Source: Grammothele lineata
Lineage: Eukaryota > Basidiomycota > Agaricomycetes > Polyporales > Polyporaceae
DNA: 64,000 nt
Direction of reading: 5' to 3'
Assembly (NCBI GenBank): GCA_002150815.3
Contig: NDFF03000320.1
Span: 62,001-126,000, forward strand
A program made the position numbers and the translations under genes. The notes under the pieces were generated by a model that was not told the origin of the DNA, did no database searches, and worked only from the letters and a program-made list of their open reading frames with translations. Positions 59,469 to 64,000 of the stretch are shown piece after piece (position 1 is the first letter of the stretch; each line of letters opens with the position of its first letter).

Positions 59469-62400
59469 ATGAGCGGCGGCCAGCTCCATCCTCATCACTT
59501 CCTCACCACCATAGAAGAGTGAGTCTCGCTGCGCCTGCTTTGCCAGCTCATGTCGAGCTTGATAGTGACATTGCCCTCGTGTGCCACAGAGTTAACAGCG
59601 CCGCGGTGTCCCCCGTCTCAAACTCGCCACCCATGTACGAAGACTCGGATGAAGAAGAGTTCGTCTACCCTGGCGTGAACGACGAGCAAAACTCTGTCTC
59701 ACCTACACCCGAGCCTGCGCCCGAGCCCACACCTGAGACGGAGGCGACCCAGCCCGCCGTTCAGCACACCCCACCCCGCGCCGGCACGCCGACCCCGGAG
59801 CCCCTCGTGCAGAAGCCACCGTCCCCGGCGCCGTCGAAGGGTCACCCGTCCCCAGCCCAGCTCGAAGCCTTACACGCTGCCGCGGCGTCTGGCGACCTCC
59901 GGCGCGTCCAGACCGAGTTCAGGAAGGCGGTGCGCGCGGATGACGTGGAGCCGTTCGAGCTCGCGAACGACGCCTCGCCCCGGACCGGCCTGACCGCGCT
60001 GCACGCGGCCGCGAGCAGGGGCTGGCTGGATATTGTCAAGTGGCGTACGTCCTTTCGTTTCCTGACGCCTCTTCGAGCGTGTCTTTAACCGCGGTCTCCG
60101 CGTACGTAGTCGTGGAGGAGTGTGGCGCGATACCCGACATTGAGGACAAAGAGGGCGAGGTAGGGCCGAGTGTTGCTGCGCGTTGAGTTTCCTGAGCGGA
60201 CATTGACGCGTCGTATGTTCCTAGACTGCGCTGCATAAGGCTGCCTTGAACGGTCACCTCCCCATTATCTCATATCTACTACCGGAGAAGTCGGATGTAC
60301 ACGCGAAGGATGGAGATGGCTGGACTGCTTTGCACAACGCATGCTCCAAAGTACGTATCAAGTCTTCTATCACAATCGCGCAACGCGCTCATCTCCCTCG
60401 AGGGGTATCTAGATATTGTCCGCTGGCTTTGCGAGAGTGGCGCCGCGACGTCGGAGATTGATGGAGCGCCAGGCGTGGACGTTCGAAGCAAGGGAGGGTG
60501 GACGCCGCTCAGTGAGTGCATTCGCCGAACATCCCTCGCGGTGGATACCAACGGCGTGTGACCATTATGCAGTGAACGCCGCGTCAAAAGGACATTTACC
60601 CGTCGTTCTATATTTATTGTCGAAGCAACAGGCGGACCCACTGGTTAGGAACAACTGGGGAGAAACTGCCTACGACGTTGCTGCGGCCGTATTCGAGGTC
60701 TGGATCTGTGAGGTGAGTACCTGACGTCAGTGCGGGCGGAATGTTATTTGCGAACCATTACTGCAGGTGCTTCAACGGCACGAATCCGAGAGATGGCGCC
60801 ATTCCAGCGTCCCCTTCAACCCCCTAGGAGTACATACTACGGTCCCACTGGTCCTCTACGAGAACCAGCGGCTCGATGTCCGCCTCAAGACGCTTGCGGT
60901 TTCTGGTGGTCGACCCAAGTTCTCTGCCTCAGGCCTTGGACGACGTGGTCGGCAAGCTCCCTTTGAGCTCGTGCTGCCTGCGCCCACGGAGACAAGTGGC
61001 AAGAAGATTGGAGCATGGCGTAGCGATGTCCAACTCCCACTGCGCGAGGACCCTTTCACACTGCCGAAACCTGGTTCGTCTCGCGAAGGCGCAGAGCGAA
61101 GTCACTTCTGGCTGTGCGTTCCATCTCTCGCCCTGCTTGGTTATGGAATCTTAAAGCCGTCTATAGATCCGACTGGACGTTGGATGTTACCCCTCCGGGC
61201 GTTGATGCACAAGAAGGCTGGCAATATGCGCATTCCTTCTCCGACCCCGATGACCAATGGGTTGCCGAGCCCCCTCCGCAGCTTGAACGCCTTCTCGGTG
61301 GAAGCGGTGCGATGACTGTAGGGCTCAGTGGGGGCAGCAGCCGGAGCCGGAGCAGCAGCCACGGAAGCACGAGCAGCAGTTCCCATACGCCGCAAGCTTG
61401 GGTACGACGGCGGAGATGGGTGCGGGTGATGCGGCGTAGACTCGATATACCCCCGCTGCCGTTCCTTCTGCCGGACGGCGCAATGTACCACCTTGCAGAC
61501 GGACAGCTGATACCTTACGTGGACGAGGGGGAGAGCGAGTTTAGCGGTAGCGAGGGTCAAGAGCTGAGCGCGATGCCGAGTTCTGGGTTCGCGTCGCAAG
61601 ACTACGTGGCGAGGGCTAGGTATCTGGTTGGCACACCTTCGCTGGATGACGCCGATGTGGGCTCGCCATTGGCGGCTCGGAGGATGATCGCGAAGCTTGA
61701 ACGCGCAACCACGGAGTTGCGGCAGGGACTTCTGAGTGAGCGCTCCCTGTTTGAAGTCTATCCTCTTTATTAACATATGAATCAGGTGACGATGACGAGG
61801 AGCGGAAGATTCAAGCTGAAGTTCTCCTCAATGCATACAACCGTCAGTTGGAGCGAAGGAGACTCGATGCTGGCGCCCAAGGATTGCTCATTTCTGGCGA
61901 TGGTGAGTGCCGACTGGAAGACTCAAACACATCCTGATATCGTCTTGCAGACGAGGTCGATCTGGATGACGATGACGATGAAGAAGAGTTCCATTATCCT
62001 GGCGCTCCCTCTCCTATCGAGACTCGTCCTCCGTCAATACGCTCCTCGACGACCGACTATTTCGGTTTTATGAGCGGGTCCTCGCGCATGCCGACGGACC
62101 TAACCCCGCACCTCTCGCAAGCTCCCGAATTCCGCGTACCTACGCATGAGGCACCGCAGAAGGTCCTCACACCGAGATGGTCTGCGCCGACTCCCCACCA
62201 GATGCACGCGACGTGGGAGAGAGATGACGCCGTATCTGAATGCCGCGAATGCAGGCGCAGATTCACTTTCCTCAACCGCAGGGTGAGTACCGCTTGTATC
62301 TTTCACCACATCAGCTGCATCTAATGTTGGTGAGCAGCATCACTGTCGCCGATGCGGTCGCATATTTTGTGACCGCTGCTCGACTTACAGAGCCATGCTC

Positions 62401-63084
62401 GACCCGTCCGATATCGTGCACGACCCGTCGTTCCAGGATACGACACCAGTAGCCACGCAGCAGCGCGTTTGCTTGAACTGCTACGAGGAAGTGACGGCGG
62501 CCGTCCCCAGTGGCCTCGCTGCTGCTAGGACGAACTCGCTAGAACGCATATTTATCGACCAGAGGCGGCTCAACATCCCAAGCCCTACTCGAGCGCAGTC
62601 CAGCTCTCAGCTGAGCGATCTCGCTGAGTCCGTCCGCACTTTCTGCCGCTCATACGCGAGACTGATTGGATGTTATCAGGTGCCCCGTCTGTAATGAAGC
62701 CCTGCAAGATTTAGGCCCTCCGAGTGCGCAAGAGGCACATGTCAAGAATTGCCTCGAGGGCGGCACTGGCACAGCCCCTCAAACGGCCAAGTACCTCGTG
62801 TACAAGCTCCCCGAGGAAAGCGCCCTCATCGGGACCGAATGTGAGCAATTGCACGCATGTGATGATTACCTTCGATTGACCCGATCCGTGTAGGCGTAAT
62901 CTGCTTGGAAGAATTTGTGAAGGGCTCCACTGTAGCTCGCCTCAGCTGCCTCTGCAGCTTCCACAATGGTTCGCATTCTATCGTGCTCAGCTTTCCAAAT
63001 CGTGATTGCTGATGATGTCTTTGTCCAGCTTGCCTGTCTTCCTGGCTACAGCGTGGTAGAAGCTGCCCAGTACATGCTCGCTAA
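59469..63084 (+). CDS. Ankyrin-DysF-FYVE-RING multidomain protein
   Basis: Many exons. After MSGGQLHPHHFLTTIEE and an acidic, Pro-rich linker come ankyrin repeats (TGLTALHAAASRGWLDIVKW; TALHKAALNGHLPIISYLL; DGWTALHNACSK; NAASKGHLPVVLYLLSKQQA). A DysF/peroxin module follows: PLVLYENQRLDVRL, DWTLDVTPPGVDAQEGWQYA, SFSDPDDQW and WVRRRRWVRVMRRRLDIPPL. An acidic region (DEVDLDDDDDEEEFHYPG) precedes the FYVE finger (WERDDAVSECRECRRRFTFL, RRHHCRRCGRIFCDRCS, RVCLNCYEEV). The C terminus is a RING-H2: CPVCNEALQDLG upstream, then VICLEEFVKGSTVARLSCLC, SFHNACLSSWLQRGRSCPVH. The FYVE basic patch predicts PI3P binding on endosomes and the RING predicts a ubiquitin ligase. The last exon is read to the stop at 63082-63084; a downstream frame in the same region is not part of the RING. 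Confidence 0.85.
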
Positions 63085-63304
63085 GACGTTGCTAAGAAAT
63101 CGTTGCTCACAATGTCTTCGGCGAGTATGGTTACCACTTTCCGAGCAGGGTTCGAATGACTGCTCTGTACGACTTTTCACGCTGACATTGTTACGTCCAT
63201 ACCAGTATGCTATACGTTCCGGAGTACTATGACCTGGATATGACCTACTGCTACATATTAATCGTTACATCGCGGATAAGATACATACTACTGTCAGTCT
63301 CTAT

Positions 63305-64000
63305 CTACTCCTCTCTGGGAATCGACCAGGGGATCCGTGCTTCGTCGATACGAATAACACTGGAGAGATCATCGTAGTCTGGCTCGACGATGTCTTGACC
63401 CTTGATCCCGTCGTCCTGATCGTCTTCGTCGAACCACGAGGGGCGGCTATCTTCATCCTCGCCGTCTTCCTCTTCCTCGTCGTCGTCATCGTCTTCTAGG
63501 TCTGAATCTGTGGGCTTGTAATTCCTGAGGCCGAAGCAATTAGTCGAATGCATATAGCAGCCGGTAGGGAGTACGCACAAGAATGCCATCATTCGTGCAT
63601 TCTTCTCCGCGTACGTCAGCTGTTCACCCGGCATGATATCTCCTCGTCGCCGCCGTCGGTCCAGCACCTTCGCTTTGTGCTCTTGCTCTCGCTGGTATGT
63701 CTGTTTTAGGATCTGTGTCGCTTCTTCATACGACATTCCACCGGCTTGTACGGTCTTCCGACCCGCGCTCTGGCCCTGGTGAGATCGTCCGTCTGTCAAT
63801 GCCCATTCCCTCCATCTTTATAGCGAGGGTCCCCGGAAGCACCCATGTCAACACTCACCCATCGCGCCAGTGCGCGCTGCTTCGCACTGATAGGCTGTGG
63901 TTCCTCTTCATCCTGTGGCGGGGGTGGGGCCGGGTCGACGCTCATGTCCTCCTCCACATCCCTGATTGTGGTCTGTTCGAGCTTCGCACGAATGCCTTCC
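63305..64000 (-). CDS. Acidic charged protein of unknown function, 5' part outside window
   Basis: The gene continues past base 64000, so the start is missing. The visible part reads KLEQTTIRDVEEDMSVDPAP, then ISAKQRALARW, an intron, and ALTDGRSHQGQSAGRKTVQA. MSYEEATQILKQTYQREQEH with KVLDRRRRRGDIMPGEQLTY follow. A second intron (TTCTT, GTGCGT..CAG) precedes NYKPTDSDLEDDDDDEEEE and a strongly acidic stretch, then SWFDEDDQDDGIKGQDIVEP and RIDEARIPWSIPREE. It has helical, charged, probably nuclear or scaffold character. The pattern of charged helix, acidic run and conserved DDLSSV-type tail recalls CCDC97/DUF2052-like splicing-associated proteins, but I could not confirm this. Confidence 0.6.

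Noticed and set aside
62966..63232. An 88-residue frame following the FYVE gene
   Set aside because: It overlaps the last RING exons in another frame. The RING reading ends at 63084 and explains the cysteines.

Overview
The window looks like nuclear DNA of a filamentous basidiomycete, probably an Agaricomycete and perhaps Polyporales-like (inference). Genes are broken into many small exons by GT..AG introns of about 45-75 bases. Genes lie on both strands without operons, coding sequence is GC-rich, and the proteins (fungal-type KCH, GH71, ferric reductase, UapA-type purine permease, expansin-like protein, Slh1) are fungal. I read 27 protein genes. One is cut at the left edge (expansin-like protein) and one at the right edge (acidic protein). 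No rRNA, tRNA, CRISPR array or intact transposon was recognised.

Layout. 1-6.6 kb: expansin-like protein, then the divergent pair UTP12 (-) and aspartyl aminopeptidase (+). 7.2-10.1 kb: two tandem GNAT acetyltransferases with identical internal exon lengths. 10.6-16.7 kb: IMP4, ALG8, VMA21 and a PAT-like acetyltransferase. 17-20.4 kb: two head-to-head ribonucleotide reductase small-subunit genes sharing a promoter with five perfect ACGCGT boxes. 20.8-26.6 kb: RBG1/DRG GTPase, a KCH-type membrane protein with a repetitive tail, and the mitochondrial inner-membrane peptidase Imp2. 26.6-28.8 kb: a gene-poor stretch with hairpins, degenerate repeats and a possible F-box remnant. 28.8-40.4 kb: ATE1, a PROPPIN, a Cys-rich orphan, NCS-1, EMC3 and a secreted GH71 glucanase. 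41.9-43.7 kb: two tandem MYND-like membrane proteins. 43.9-54.6 kb: purine permease, an Slh1/ASCC3-type helicase and a kynurenine/cysteine-conjugate type aminotransferase. 56.7-64 kb: ferric reductase, an ankyrin-DysF-FYVE-RING protein and the edge gene.

Most of the window is housekeeping: ribosome biogenesis (UTP12 and IMP4, both SSU processome), translation-linked GTPase and helicase (RBG1, SLH1), ER and secretory biogenesis (ALG8, EMC3, VMA21), Arg/N-degron tagging (ATE1), phosphoinositide-binding trafficking proteins (PROPPIN, FYVE protein), calcium sensing (NCS-1) and dNTP synthesis. The accessory content is the tandem GNAT pair, the tandem MYND-like/TM pair, the Cys-rich orphan and the repeat-rich 26.6-28.8 kb interval. 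The most notable signals are the MCB-rich bidirectional RNR promoter and the MYND-like/TM family. Exon joins were inferred by eye from splice signals and family similarity, so individual junctions may be off by a few bases.
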